Both the position numbers and the translations under genes were made by a program. DNA of 34,870 bases from Gammaproteobacteria bacterium UBA7803 (lineage in GTDB: Bacteria; Pseudomonadota; Gammaproteobacteria; Pseudomonadales; Azotimanducaceae): the NCBI GenBank assembly GCA_002480525.1, contig DLCH01000055.1, positions 26,260 to 61,129 on the forward strand, read 5' to 3'. Positions 1-8,683 of this stretch are shown in pieces. Below the pieces are notes generated by a model. That model was not told the DNA's origin. It saw only the letters and a list, made by a program, of their open reading frames with translations, and did not search any database. How positions within the stretch are numbered: the first letter of the stretch is position 1; each line of letters begins with the position of its first letter.

Positions 1-86
1 ATGCGGGTGGCGTACATCCACAGCCACATCACGAAGGTCCAGGCCACCAGCGCCAGCACCGGCGTCATCATGCCGTGTTCGTACAT
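1..86 (-). CDS. MAPEG family membrane protein, N-terminal part only
   Basis: Only the first 28 codons lie in the window; the gene runs off the left edge. The visible protein starts MYEHGMMTPVLALVAWTF and continues into a hydrophobic first membrane helix ending in WLWMYATR. This is the typical opening of bacterial MAPEG proteins (membrane-associated proteins in eicosanoid and glutathione metabolism), small four-helix inner-membrane proteins, many of unknown substrate. The ATG at 86 is preceded by a purine-rich AGGGAGAGAGA ribosome binding site. An ATG six codons further in is possible but has no such site. It is separated from the upstream PRC-barrel gene by a terminator, so it probably has its own promoter. 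The family call rests on the first helix only. Confidence 0.6.
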   Translation of the reverse strand, partial: MYEHGMMTPVLALVAWTFVMWLWMYATR

Positions 87-164
87 GCCGTCTCTCTCCC
101 TGTCCGCAAAGAACGCCATGATTGCCCCGACGCCGGGTCAGGCGCAACGCGGCCGGCGGGCACG

Positions 165-198
165 AAAAAAAAGCGCGGGCACCCCGGGGCGCCCGCGC
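165..198 (-). terminator. Intrinsic terminator of the PRC-barrel gene
   Basis: Read on the minus strand, an 8-bp perfect GC stem (GCGCGGGC at 198-191 pairing with GCCCGCGC at 180-173) can extend through a G-U pair into the CCCCGGGG core. It is followed directly by eight T residues (172-165). This is a textbook rho-independent terminator. It lies 45-78 nt past the stop codon of the PRC-barrel gene and before the MAPEG gene. Confidence 0.85.
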
Positions 199-207
199 CG
201 GCTTCGG

Positions 208-232
208 CACGTGACCGCGGCGCGGTCACGTG
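208..232. repeat. 25-bp inverted repeat with CACGTG ends
   Basis: CACGTGACCGCG (208-219) is repeated exactly in inverted form at 221-232 around a single central G. It sits 10 bp beyond the stop of the PRC-barrel gene and just before the terminator. In RNA it would form a stem of about 10 bp with a 5-nt loop. It may be a second transcript-end hairpin or a protein binding palindrome; the sequence does not decide. Confidence 0.7.
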
Positions 233-242
233 GCCGCGCCTG

Positions 243-893
243 TCAGTCGATGCTGGCGAGCATTTCGAACTCCGCATCGGTGGTGACGTTGCCGTCGGGG
301 CCGATCGTCACCTTGTGGGGCGGAATGAGCCGGGGATCGTCGTTGAACCAGGCGTCCGGATTGCGGTTCACGACGAAGCCGAGGAGCTCGCCGGAGTGAC
401 GGTCGACCAGAATGTCCTCCACCTCGCGGATGTGCCGGCCATCGGCGAAGGCGACGGCATCATCGAGCAGCCGGGACACCATCCGGTGGTCCGCCTCGCT
501 GCGCTTCAGGGTCAGCTCCCGGGGTCCCCGTGCCGCCCCGTCGTCGATCCGCAGCACGGTGTCCAGGGTCGCGCCGTCCTCGACGGCCACGTTGTCGAAC
601 CGGACGAACCCGTCGTCGGCGCCGCTCAGGGCGTAGGGATAAGGCACCTCGTAGAGCACGTAGGCCACGGCCGAGCCACGCTCGTTCAGGATCAGGTCGC
701 GCACGCTGCCCACCGGGTTGGCGACGGTGTGCACGTCGCCGCCGAGCAGCCGGTCCGCGCTGACCGCGTCGTCCAGCGCGCCGTGGCCGGCCGGTGCGCC
801 GCCGACCCTGTCCGCGACGGCCACGGCGGGCGCCAGCAGCGCCGCCGCCAGACCGAGTCCGAGGGATTTGCAGTATTTACACGTCGGTCGCAT
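243..893 (-). CDS. Exported PRC-barrel domain protein
   Basis: The product is 216 residues. It begins MRPTCKYCKSLGLGLAAALL and has a signal peptide with a likely cleavage after AVAVA near residue 28. Two PRC-barrel-like halves follow: one around VGSVRDLILNERG and one around IREVEDILVDRHSGELLGF. PRC-barrels are small beta-barrels first known from photosynthetic reaction centre H subunits and RimM; exported versions often have unknown ligands. The ATG at 893 is chosen because GGAGG lies five bases upstream and the signal peptide starts there; a longer reading frame to 950 has no such support. A strong terminator follows. It is divergent from the MFS gene at 983, so the 89-bp gap should hold both promoters. 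Its biochemical role cannot be told from sequence. Confidence 0.8.
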   Translation of the reverse strand: MRPTCKYCKSLGLGLAAALLAPAVAVADRVGGAPAGHGALDDAVSADRLLGGDVHTVANPVGSVRDLILNERGSAVAYVLYEVPYPYALSGADDGFVRFDNVAVEDGATLDTVLRIDDGAARGPRELTLKRSEADHRMVSRLLDDAVAFADGRHIREVEDILVDRHSGELLGFVVNRNPDAWFNDDPRLIPPHKVTIGPDGNVTTDAEFEMLASID

Positions 894-982
894 GAAACCT
901 CCGTATTCAGCACATGTACCCCGTGGGGGAGCAATGGTCATGCCAGCCATCGGTTAGACTGGCGTTCCGACAGGAGACTTGC

Positions 983-2188
983 GTGCAGGAATTCTCGAGC
1001 GTCTACGCCCGGCGGATCCTTCTGGCTTCGCTGGTGTGCATCGGCATGGGCTTCACCGTGCTGTTTCCCGTGCTCGCGCCGCTGGGCCGGGAGATCGGCC
1101 TGTCCGAGTTCCAGATCACCTCGATCATCGCCACGTCGGCGCTGACGGTGTTCCTGGCCACCCCCATCTGGGGCCGCCTGTCGGATCAGTGGGGCCGCAA
1201 GCGGGTCATTCTGGTCGGCCTGTTCGGCTTCTCCGCCGGCACGGTGCTGTTCAACTCGGTGCTGTACGCCGGGCTCGCCGGCGCCCTCACCGGCTGGATG
1301 CTGTTTCTCGCCCTGGTCGCCGCGCGGGTCGCCCACGCCACGGTCATGGCCGCCTCCATGCCGGCCGCCAACGCCTACATGGCGGACATCACCGATGCCG
1401 CCAACCGCACCAAGGGCATGGGCGCCGCCGGGGCTGCCAACAACGCCGGGGCCATTCTCGGCCCGGCCGTGGCGGCGCTGGCGTTCGTCACCCTGCTGAC
1501 CCCGCTGTGGGTCATGGCCGGCGTGGCCTTCCTGACCGGGCTGTTCGCCTGGCGCTTCCTGCCGGAGCCGCCCCGCCACAAGCCCCGGCAGCGCCAGCCG
1601 CGCATGCGCTACACGGACCCGCGGATCTTCGCCTTCGTGATCGTCGGGGTGACCATGTTCACCGGCATGGCGCTGGTGCAGCAGACCATGGGATTCCGCT
1701 TCCAGGACGCGCTGAATCTCGACGCTGCCGCCACCGCGCGCACCTTCGGCCTGGCCATGATGGCCTCGGCGGGCTGCTCGCTGCTGGCCCAGGGCTTCAT
1801 CGTGCAGCGCCTCAGCCTGGCCCCCTTCACGCTGCTGCGCCTGGCGCTGCCGCTGCTGATCGTCGCGTTCACGCTCATGTCGCTGCTGGAGACCCAGCTC
1901 GGCCTGACCGCCGCCATGATGATTCAGGGTCTGGGCATGGGGCTTGCGGGGCCGGCGTTCATGGCCGGCGCCTCTCTCGCAGTGTCCGCCGAGGAGCAGG
2001 GCGCGGTGGCCGGCGTGGCGGGATCCTGCGGGCCGCTCGGCTTCACCCTCGGCCCGCTGATCGGCGGGGCCCTCTACCAGATCGGGCCCGCCCTGCCCTA
2101 CGCCTGCGCCGCGGGCATGTACGTCGTGCTGCTGATCAGCATGCACTGGCTGGGGCGTCGAGTTCCAAGCACCGGCTCGACGCGCTAA
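983..2188 (+). CDS. MFS transporter, multidrug/TetA-like
   Basis: This is a 401-residue major facilitator protein with about 12 hydrophobic helices. The MFS loop 2-3 motif is clear at about residues 64-74 (GRLSDQWGRKR), and the first half is richer in conserved glycines, as in drug:H+ antiporters of the TetA/Bcr type. The start is taken as GTG at 983, with AGGAG at 972-976; upstream in-frame codons from 914 have no ribosome binding site and would add a polar, non-membrane extension. The DUF3604 lipoprotein gene follows after 39 bp on the same strand, so the two may be cotranscribed. The substrate is unknown, and the family call is firmer than the direction of transport. Confidence 0.85.
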   Translation: MQEFSSVYARRILLASLVCIGMGFTVLFPVLAPLGREIGLSEFQITSIIATSALTVFLATPIWGRLSDQWGRKRVILVGLFGFSAGTVLFNSVLYAGLAGALTGWMLFLALVAARVAHATVMAASMPAANAYMADITDAANRTKGMGAAGAANNAGAILGPAVAALAFVTLLTPLWVMAGVAFLTGLFAWRFLPEPPRHKPRQRQPRMRYTDPRIFAFVIVGVTMFTGMALVQQTMGFRFQDALNLDAAATARTFGLAMMASAGCSLLAQGFIVQRLSLAPFTLLRLALPLLIVAFTLMSLLETQLGLTAAMMIQGLGMGLAGPAFMAGASLAVSAEEQGAVAGVAGSCGPLGFTLGPLIGGALYQIGPALPYACAAGMYVVLLISMHWLGRRVPSTGSTR

Positions 2189-2211
2189 AGTCCGGCGGAC
2201 ATCGATACCTC

Positions 2212-2223
2212 GGGGGGGGGAGG
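2212..2223 (+). promoter_or_regulatory. G9 homopolymer running into the Shine-Dalgarno site
   Basis: Nine consecutive G residues (2212-2220) run directly into AGG (2221-2223), the ribosome binding site of the DUF3604 lipoprotein gene. Because the AGGA core lies 3' of the tract, slippage would alter the leader and the availability of the purine stretch, not the distance from AGGA to the ATG. Whether the tract varies is unknown. Confidence 0.5.
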
Positions 2224-2227
2224 AATC

Positions 2228-4138
2228 ATGGCTACTCGATTCGTCGCGGCAGCGATCGTGCTGCTGACCCTGTGCGCCTGCTCGCCGCCGGACGACGCCG
2301 ACGCGCCCGACGCCGCGGCCCAGCCGGCGCCGGCGGACGCCCCGTCCGGCAGCGGCCCGGCCGGCATTGCGCGCAACCCTGACCGCAATCCGTACTTCGG
2401 CGACCTGCACGTTCACACCAACCTGTCCTTCGACGCGTACCTGTTCGGCACCCGCCGCGATCCCGACGACGCCTACGCGTTCGCCAAGGGCGGCGCCATC
2501 GAGCACGCCACGGGCTTGCGCATGCAGATGAAGAAGCCGCTGGACTTCCTCGGCGTGACGGACCATGCGTTCCTGCTCGGCATGATGCGCGAGATCGCCG
2601 AAAACCCGGGCGGGCCCCACGCCGAGCACGAGGTGGCCGACGCGATCCGCGGTGCCGTCGACGCCCAGGGCGCCGGCGCCGCCTTCGCCGCTCTGCTCGG
2701 CTACATCCAGAACGTTCAGCAGGAGGGCGGCGAGAACGTGCTGGACGACCGCGACGTCATGCGCAGCGCCTGGCAGGAAGTGGTGGAAGCCGCCGAGCGC
2801 CACAACGACCCCGGAAACTTCACCGCGTTCATCGGCTACGAGTACACCAGCTCCGGCCCCCAGTTCCAGAACCTGCACCGCAACGTGATCTTCCGCGGCA
2901 GCGAGGCGCCGGCCACGCCGTTCAGCCGCTTCGACTCGCTGAATCCCGAGGACCTGTGGGCGTGGATGGACGCCCGCCGGGCGGAGGGCATGGACGCCGT
3001 GGCCATCCCCCACAACTCGAACGGCTCCGACGGCTGGATGTTCCAGACCACCAATTTCGCCGGCGACCCCATCGACGCGGCCTACGCCGAGATCCGCATG
3101 CGCAACGAGCCCATCGTCGAGAACACCCAGGTCAAAGGCACCTCGGACACCCATCCGCTGCTGTCGCCCAACGACGAGTGGGCCGACTTCGAGATCATGC
3201 CGCTGCGGGTGGCGAGCAACCTGCCGAGCCAGCCGAACGGCAGCTACGTGCGCGAGGCGTATCTCAACGGCCTGCTCATGGAGGAGGCACGCGACGTCAA
3301 CCCGTACAAGTTCGGCGTGATCGGCTCGTCGGATACCCACAACGCCGCCGGCTCCTTCGAAGAGGACAACTACTGGTCCAAGACCGGATTCACCGACATC
3401 GAGCCCTGGCAGCGCGGCTCGGTGCCGCTGCCGAACTCACCGCCGGACGATCCCCAGTACGCCACCGCCGCGAGCCAGTACTGGGGCGCCTCGGGCCTGG
3501 CCGGCGTATGGGCGGAGTCGAACACCCGGGGGGACATCTTCGACGCCTTCCGCCGCAAGGAGACCTTCTCCACCAGCGGCCCGCACATTCCGGTGCGCTT
3601 CTTCGCCGGCTACGGCATCGACGAGGCGCTGGCTGCCGCGCCGGACGCCATCGCCCGGGCCTACCGGGACGGCGTGCCCATGGGCGCGGACCTGTCCCCG
3701 GCGCCGGAGGGCGACGCGCCGGCCTTCCTGGTCTGGGCCGCCCGGGACGCCGACAGCGCGCCGCTGCAGCGGCTGCAGATCATCAAGGGCTGGATCGAGA
3801 ACGGCGAGGCGCGGGAGGCGGTATTCGACGTGGCCTGCTCCGACGGCCTGGCCGTGGACCCGGACACCGGGCGCTGCCCGGACAACGGCGCGACGGTGGA
3901 CCTCGCAACCTGCGCCATCAGCCCGGACAGGGGCGCCGGCGAGCTCAGGACCGTGTGGCGGGACCCGACCTTCGACCGCACCCAGCGCGCGTTCTACTAC
4001 GTGCGGGTGCTGGAGAATCCGAAGTGCCGGTGGTCGACCTGGGACGCGATCCGCGCCGGCGTCGAGCCCCGGGCGGACATGCATGCGACCATTCAGGACC
4101 GGGCCTGGTCCTCGCCGATCTGGTATCCGGGCGCCTGA
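2228..4138 (+). CDS. DUF3604 family lipoprotein (PHP-like)
   Basis: The 636-residue protein has a lipoprotein signal (hydrophobic stretch ending TLCAC, Cys18 as the likely lipidated residue), then a linker rich in Asp, Ala and Pro, then a long DUF3604 domain. The domain opens with DLHVHTNLSFDAYLFGT, whose His-x-His resembles the first metal-binding motif of PHP-type phosphoesterases. Further histidines lie in VTDHAFLLGM, IPHNSNGSDG and IGSSDTHNAAG, all expected of a metal-dependent hydrolase. DUF3604 proteins are widespread in marine and soil proteobacteria, and their substrate is not established to my knowledge. It sits behind an MFS gene and overlaps the convergent gene at 4093 by 46 nt. 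It should be anchored to a membrane facing the periplasm. Confidence 0.85.
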   Translation: MATRFVAAAIVLLTLCACSPPDDADAPDAAAQPAPADAPSGSGPAGIARNPDRNPYFGDLHVHTNLSFDAYLFGTRRDPDDAYAFAKGGAIEHATGLRMQMKKPLDFLGVTDHAFLLGMMREIAENPGGPHAEHEVADAIRGAVDAQGAGAAFAALLGYIQNVQQEGGENVLDDRDVMRSAWQEVVEAAERHNDPGNFTAFIGYEYTSSGPQFQNLHRNVIFRGSEAPATPFSRFDSLNPEDLWAWMDARRAEGMDAVAIPHNSNGSDGWMFQTTNFAGDPIDAAYAEIRMRNEPIVENTQVKGTSDTHPLLSPNDEWADFEIMPLRVASNLPSQPNGSYVREAYLNGLLMEEARDVNPYKFGVIGSSDTHNAAGSFEEDNYWSKTGFTDIEPWQRGSVPLPNSPPDDPQYATAASQYWGASGLAGVWAESNTRGDIFDAFRRKETFSTSGPHIPVRFFAGYGIDEALAAAPDAIARAYRDGVPMGADLSPAPEGDAPAFLVWAARDADSAPLQRLQIIKGWIENGEAREAVFDVACSDGLAVDPDTGRCPDNGATVDLATCAISPDRGAGELRTVWRDPTFDRTQRAFYYVRVLENPKCRWSTWDAIRAGVEPRADMHATIQDRAWSSPIWYPGA

Positions 4139-4788
4139 TCCAGCGACCGGCCCGCCGCATCGGCGAACCGGTCCAGCAGGTGGGCCACCGACAGACTCCA
4201 GACGCTGACCAGCCAGGCCAGCAGCGGCACGCCGAGGAACAGGGCCACCCACCCCAGCGGGCCGCCGTTGAACGTCTCGCTGCCCCACAGCCACGAGGCG
4301 AACATGCCGGCGCTGGCCAGAGCCGCCACGCCGGCGGCGACCTTCAATTTGGCGCCGAGCCGCCAGGGTTCTCTCGGGCCGAACACCAGCGTCCGCAGCC
4401 CGCCGAGGATCCAGCCTGCCAGGGACAGCAGGGCCCAGTAGCGCCACAGCCAGGACGAAATGTCCCCGTCGTCGAAGTGCAGTGCGCCGTCGCCGCTGTT
4501 GGCCGGGTCCGCTGCCGGCGGCGGGTCCGTCGTGCCGGGGTCGGCAGCCGCCTCCGGCGGTGGTCCCAGCAGATCCTCCGGGTCGCCGCCGAACCACGCC
4601 TCGTAGACGTAGGCGGCCCGCTCGACTGCCGTGAACGCCTGATCCTGGAAATTCACCAGCAGCAGCGCCAGCACCATGAGCCACACGAAGATCCACACCA
4701 CCAGCATGGGCACGAGCTGCGTCCAGCGCAGATAGGCCACCCCGGCGGTCACCACCGCGGCGAGCACGTGCCTGACAGGCTGGCTCAC
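4093..4788 (-). CDS. Hypothetical multi-pass membrane protein
   Basis: I do not recognise this 231-residue protein. It has a first hydrophobic block of one or two helices (around VPMLVVWIFVWLMVLALL) and a mid-protein soluble loop rich in Pro, Asp and Ala (DPPPAADPANSGDG). Three further hydrophobic helices follow, the last near PLLAWLVSVWSL. The start is GTG at 4788 with GGAG eight bases upstream. It follows the LLM oxidoreductase gene by 31 bp on the same strand and is probably cotranscribed with it. Its 3' end overlaps the end of the DUF3604 gene tail to tail by 46 nt, so part of its C-terminal tail is encoded antisense to that gene. Confidence 0.7.
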   Translation of the reverse strand: MSQPVRHVLAAVVTAGVAYLRWTQLVPMLVVWIFVWLMVLALLLVNFQDQAFTAVERAAYVYEAWFGGDPEDLLGPPPEAAADPGTTDPPPAADPANSGDGALHFDDGDISSWLWRYWALLSLAGWILGGLRTLVFGPREPWRLGAKLKVAAGVAALASAGMFASWLWGSETFNGGPLGWVALFLGVPLLAWLVSVWSLSVAHLLDRFADAAGRSLDQAPGYQIGEDQARS

Positions 4789-4819
4789 GGGGCACTCCGG
4801 ATCCGGACCATGCGCCCGC

Positions 4820-5677
4820 TCACAGCCTGGCGATGACGTCCTCGCCGATGCGGCGGATGCCTTCCACCGGATCCGGCCCGAGGCCCATCAGCAGCATGAC
4901 GGCGCGATGCACGCCGGCCGCCTCGAGCGCCTGCAGGCTCTCGACGCCGCCCTGCCCCGGCCACATGCAGGTGATCTCGATCTCGTCCGGATCGCGGCCG
5001 AGCTTCTCGCAGGCCGCCCGCATCTCGGCAATCTGACCGCCGAGGGCGGCCGGATCGGAGCCGGGCACGAACCAGCCGTTGCCGTGGCGGGCGATGCGCT
5101 CGTAGATCTTGCCCTTGCTGCCGCCCATGACGATGGGCATCGGGTTCTGGCGGGGCAGCGGGTAGCTCTTGAAGCCGGTCCAGTCGAGGAAGTCGCTCTG
5201 GTGCTCGACCACCTCGCCGGACCACACCTTGCGCATGGCGGCGACGTAGTCGTCGAAGCGGGCGCCGCGCCGCTCGAAGGGCACGCCCATGGCGCGAAAC
5301 TCCTCTTCGAGCCAGCCGATGCCGACGCCGAGCATGAAGCGGCCGTTGGAGACCACGTCGAGGCTCGCCGTCTGCTTGGCGAGCAGCAGCGGATTCACTT
5401 CCGAGAGAATGTTCACGCCGGTGCCGAGCCGGATGGTCCTGGTCGCCGCAGCGATGGCGGTGAGCGCGATCAGCGGGTCGATGAACGGCGTCTCCGGCTC
5501 CACGCCCATCTTGCCGGAGTCGTTGTAGGGATACTTCGACTGATAGTCGACGGGCACGATCACGTGCTCGAAGGTCCACACGGACTCGAAACCGACGCTC
5601 TCGGCGAGCTGTGCGAGTCCGATCATCCGGGCGGCATCGTCGATGCCGATGTTGACGGGAATGAGTCCGAGCTTCAT
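4820..5677 (-). CDS. LLM class (luciferase-like) oxidoreductase
   Basis: The 285-residue protein is a member of the luciferase-like monooxygenase superfamily, a TIM barrel that uses FMN or F420. Recognisable segments are the N-terminal MKLGLIPVNIGIDDAARM, the conserved ESVWTFEHVIVP, RTIRLGTGVNILSEVNPLLL and VVSNGRFMLGVGIGWLEEEF, and the C-terminal half with PIVMGGSKGKIYERIARHGNGW. This pattern fits the subgroup usually annotated as probable F420-dependent (Rv2161c-like). Whether this organism makes F420 cannot be seen here, so the cofactor is open. The start is ATG at 5677 with a weak GAGG site. The kinase gene upstream on the same strand ends 82 bp away; the membrane-protein gene follows. 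Confidence 0.85.
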   Translation of the reverse strand: MKLGLIPVNIGIDDAARMIGLAQLAESVGFESVWTFEHVIVPVDYQSKYPYNDSGKMGVEPETPFIDPLIALTAIAAATRTIRLGTGVNILSEVNPLLLAKQTASLDVVSNGRFMLGVGIGWLEEEFRAMGVPFERRGARFDDYVAAMRKVWSGEVVEHQSDFLDWTGFKSYPLPRQNPMPIVMGGSKGKIYERIARHGNGWFVPGSDPAALGGQIAEMRAACEKLGRDPDEIEITCMWPGQGGVESLQALEAAGVHRAVMLLMGLGPDPVEGIRRIGEDVIARL

Positions 5678-5759
5678 GGGCGCCTCGATCGGGGTGTTGA
5701 CGGAAACGCCAGTCTACCCGGCGCGGCCGCCACTGTCCGTGCGCAGCCGTGCCTCCGAC

Positions 5760-8570
5760 TCAGCCTCCGGGCCGGCGCGCCCTGCCGTCCAGCAGATCCG
5801 CCACGGCCGCCAGCAGCTCGCCGAGCCGGAACGGCTTCTGCAGCACCCTGTCGGTGCTCCGCGGCGCGGCGCCGCCGGTCTGGGGCGCATAGCCCGTGAC
5901 GAACAGCACGCGCAGATCCGGATGGCGCTGCAGCAGCCGGTCGCGCAGCTCCGGGCCGTTCATGCGCGGCATGACCACGTCGGACACCAGCAGATCGATG
6001 TCTCCCGCGGTCTCCGCCAGCGTCAGCGCCTGCTCGCCGTCGGCAGCCACGGTGGCCGTGTAGCCAGCACGTTCCAGGGCCTCGGCGACCATCTCGCGGA
6101 TGCTCTGCTCGTCCTCCACCACCAGCACCCGCGCGCCGACGTGAACCCGGCCCTCGGTGTCGCCGCCCGCGGCCGGCTCGCCGTCCTCGTCCGGCTGGGC
6201 CACCGGCAGCCACACGGCGACGGTCGCTCCCTTGCCCGGAGCGCTGTCGACGAACACGCCGCCGCCACGCTGCTCGGCGATGCCGTACACCGTCGACAAC
6301 CCGAGCCCGGTGCCGGCACCGATGTCCTTGGTGGTGAAGAACGGGTCGAAGATGCGCTGCTGTACCTCGTAGCTCATGCCCACGCCGCTGTCGGTGACCC
6401 CGATGACGACGTACTCGCCGTCCGGCAGGTTGGGGCGCACCAGGCTGGAGGCCGAGCCGGCCTCCCGCTGCAGCGTCCACAGCCGCAGGCGCCCGCCTCT
6501 GGGCATGGCGTCCCGGGCGTTCACGCACAGGTTGACGACGATCTGCTCGATCTCGCTGGTGGCGGCGGCCACCTCGGCGACCCGGGGGTCGAGGTCGAGC
6601 TGAACGGTGATCTGCTCGCCGATCAGTCTCGTCAGCATCGGCGCCAGGCTGCGCACCACGTCGTTCATGTGCGCCACCGCGGCGCGGCGGGTGCCCCGCC
6701 GGCCGAAGGTCAGCAGGCGTTCGGTCAGATCCGCCGCCCGCTCCGCGGCGCGCTCGATCTCGACGGCGGCGTCGCCCTCGGGGGTTCCGGCCCGGGCATG
6801 CTCCTGAAGCTGGCTGGCGTAGCCGAGAATGACGGTGAGCAGGTTGTTGAAATCGTGCGCGATGCCGCCGGCGAGCTGCCCCACCGCCTCGAGCTTCTGG
6901 GACTGACGCAGTTCCTGCTCGAGCTGCTGCTCGCGGGTGACGTCGCGAATCACGCCGATGAAGCCGATGGCATTGCCTGCGTCGTCGCGCACGGGCGCCA
7001 CGGTGGCGTCGCGCACGCGCTCGACACCATCCTCCCACAGGGAGGCATAGCGCTGCTTCCAGGTTTCGCCGCGCGCCAGCTTGCCGGCGATCTCCCGCAG
7101 CAGGGACTTGTCCTCGCTGCCGGCCACGGCGAACGCCGACATCGGCAGGCCGACCACACTGCGGCCCGTGTAGCCCATCATGTCGACGAAGGCCGGATTG
7201 GCGAACACCACCCGCCCCTGGGCGTCGAGCACGGTGATGGCTTCGCCGGCGTGCTCCAGGGCGCCCGCCACCCGCGCCCCGAAAGCCTCGCTGGCGAGCC
7301 GCTCGGTGACGTCGACGCCGATGCCGAGCACGCTGGACCGCTGATTGGCGGGGTCGACGAAGGGCACCCGCACCACGTCCAGCACCCGCTGCTGGCCTTG
7401 GCCCGAGGCGAACGACTCCCGCCGCACCGGCAGCGGCTCGGCGGCGGCCAGGGCTTCCCGGTCGGCGACGTCGTGACGCTGGTTCTCCTCCCGGTCCCCC
7501 GGCAGCACGTCGGAACCGTGCCCGATCAGGTCGGCGGCCGTCCGCCCGGACAGATCGGCGAGGGCGCGGTTGACGAAGGAGAACCGGCCCTGGTCGTCCT
7601 TGACGTACACCGGGTGCGGCAACAGGTCCATGACCTCGCGCAGGGTCCGTTCGCTGCGCTGCAGCGCCGCATGCTCGCGGGCGCGGAAGAAAGTGACCAG
7701 CCCCAGCAGGCCCGCCACCACATAGCTGATCAGCAGCAGCCCCGCGATCTGGGCGACCCCGGTCTCGTCGGCGATGGCTTCCGGGGTCGGCGCCACCACC
7801 AGATGCAGGTCCGGTCCGCCCGGCATGTCCAGCCGCCGGGTGGCGGCGAACCGCCAGTCGCTGCCGTCGGCGCTGCGCCACAGCAGGGCGCCGTCGCTGT
7901 CGGCGAGCTCGACCCGGAAGTCGCTGGCGAGCTCGTCCTCGAGACGCGCGGCCGCCGCCAGCTCCCGGGCCCGGACCACGCCGTTGACGAAACCCAGGGT
8001 GGCGCCGGAACCGTCCACCACCGGCCAGTAGAAGGCGAATCCCCGTCCGCCCTGCAGCAGCTCCAGGGCGCCCGTACGGGTGGGCCGGCCGCTGCGGTCC
8101 GCTTCGGCCAGCGCCCGGCCGACGTCGGCAGAGCTGTGCTGGTAGAGATCGGCGCCGAGCGCGGCGCGGTTGCCGTCCTCCGGCGTCACCAGCCGGATGA
8201 CGCCGTCGGCATCGACCCAGTTCAGCGCCAGCATCCCCGGCAGGCGCTGCAGCAGCAGCTCGGCGTCCCGCCGGAACGCCTCCGGGTCCTCCGCGTACCG
8301 CTCCGGCCAGCGCATCACCAGCAGGCGCATCACGCCGAGCCGGGTGTCGATCCAGGACTGCAGGTGGGCCCGGGCCTGATTGGCCACGATGGCGGTGACG
8401 GACTCGAGCTGGGCGAGCCGCTGGGTATACAGCCAGGCGCCCAGGGCGGTCGTCAGAACCATGACGAGCGCGACCAGCACGCCGGCACCCCAGCCCGCGC
8501 CGATCCGCACCCACCAGGGCTGCAGCTCCCTTTCCACCATCGTCCTTCGCGAATCCTTTCGCCGATCCAT
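5760..8570 (-). CDS. CHASE-PAS-PAS hybrid sensor histidine kinase
   Basis: The 936-residue protein has, in order: membrane helix 1 (about 22-46), an external CHASE-like sensor (about 47-271), membrane helix 2 (about 272-295), PAS 1 (about 307-425), PAS 2 (about 433-547), HisKA with His572 in AHDFNN, and the HATPase domain with Asn684, DSGVG from 727, FDPFFTTK from 741 and GTGLGLS from 753. A C-terminal receiver follows with Asp820, phospho-acceptor Asp864, Thr892 and Lys912. All catalytic motifs are intact. CHASE domains sense small ligands outside the cytoplasm. No partner response regulator or output gene is next to it, so its target is unknown. The start at 8570 lacks a clear ribosome binding site; the ATG ten codons in (8540) has GAAGGA but very close. 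It is divergent from the acyl-CoA dehydrogenase gene. Confidence 0.92.
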   Translation of the reverse strand: MDRRKDSRRTMVERELQPWWVRIGAGWGAGVLVALVMVLTTALGAWLYTQRLAQLESVTAIVANQARAHLQSWIDTRLGVMRLLVMRWPERYAEDPEAFRRDAELLLQRLPGMLALNWVDADGVIRLVTPEDGNRAALGADLYQHSSADVGRALAEADRSGRPTRTGALELLQGGRGFAFYWPVVDGSGATLGFVNGVVRARELAAAARLEDELASDFRVELADSDGALLWRSADGSDWRFAATRRLDMPGGPDLHLVVAPTPEAIADETGVAQIAGLLLISYVVAGLLGLVTFFRAREHAALQRSERTLREVMDLLPHPVYVKDDQGRFSFVNRALADLSGRTAADLIGHGSDVLPGDREENQRHDVADREALAAAEPLPVRRESFASGQGQQRVLDVVRVPFVDPANQRSSVLGIGVDVTERLASEAFGARVAGALEHAGEAITVLDAQGRVVFANPAFVDMMGYTGRSVVGLPMSAFAVAGSEDKSLLREIAGKLARGETWKQRYASLWEDGVERVRDATVAPVRDDAGNAIGFIGVIRDVTREQQLEQELRQSQKLEAVGQLAGGIAHDFNNLLTVILGYASQLQEHARAGTPEGDAAVEIERAAERAADLTERLLTFGRRGTRRAAVAHMNDVVRSLAPMLTRLIGEQITVQLDLDPRVAEVAAATSEIEQIVVNLCVNARDAMPRGGRLRLWTLQREAGSASSLVRPNLPDGEYVVIGVTDSGVGMSYEVQQRIFDPFFTTKDIGAGTGLGLSTVYGIAEQRGGGVFVDSAPGKGATVAVWLPVAQPDEDGEPAAGGDTEGRVHVGARVLVVEDEQSIREMVAEALERAGYTATVAADGEQALTLAETAGDIDLLVSDVVMPRMNGPELRDRLLQRHPDLRVLFVTGYAPQTGGAAPRSTDRVLQKPFRLGELLAAVADLLDGRARRPGG

Positions 8571-8683
8571 TCAGTCTAGGGCCTGATCCCGGTCCGTGCA
8601 GGGCGCCGGACCTGACAGCGACCGGCGGGCCGGGCCGCCCCCATCGGGTATCATGCGCGGCTCGACAGTGGAGGAACAGCGTC

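Noticed and set aside
938..3340. A very long open frame (800 codons) on the minus strand
   Set aside because: It is antisense to the MFS and DUF3604 genes, is rich in Arg, Gly, His and Gln with no domain pattern, and has no ribosome binding site. It is a G+C-driven shadow.
5643..8579. A 978-codon open frame on the plus strand opposite the histidine kinase
   Set aside because: The kinase on the minus strand shows every expected motif in order; the plus frame shows only low-complexity His/Gln/Arg/Gly-rich sequence.
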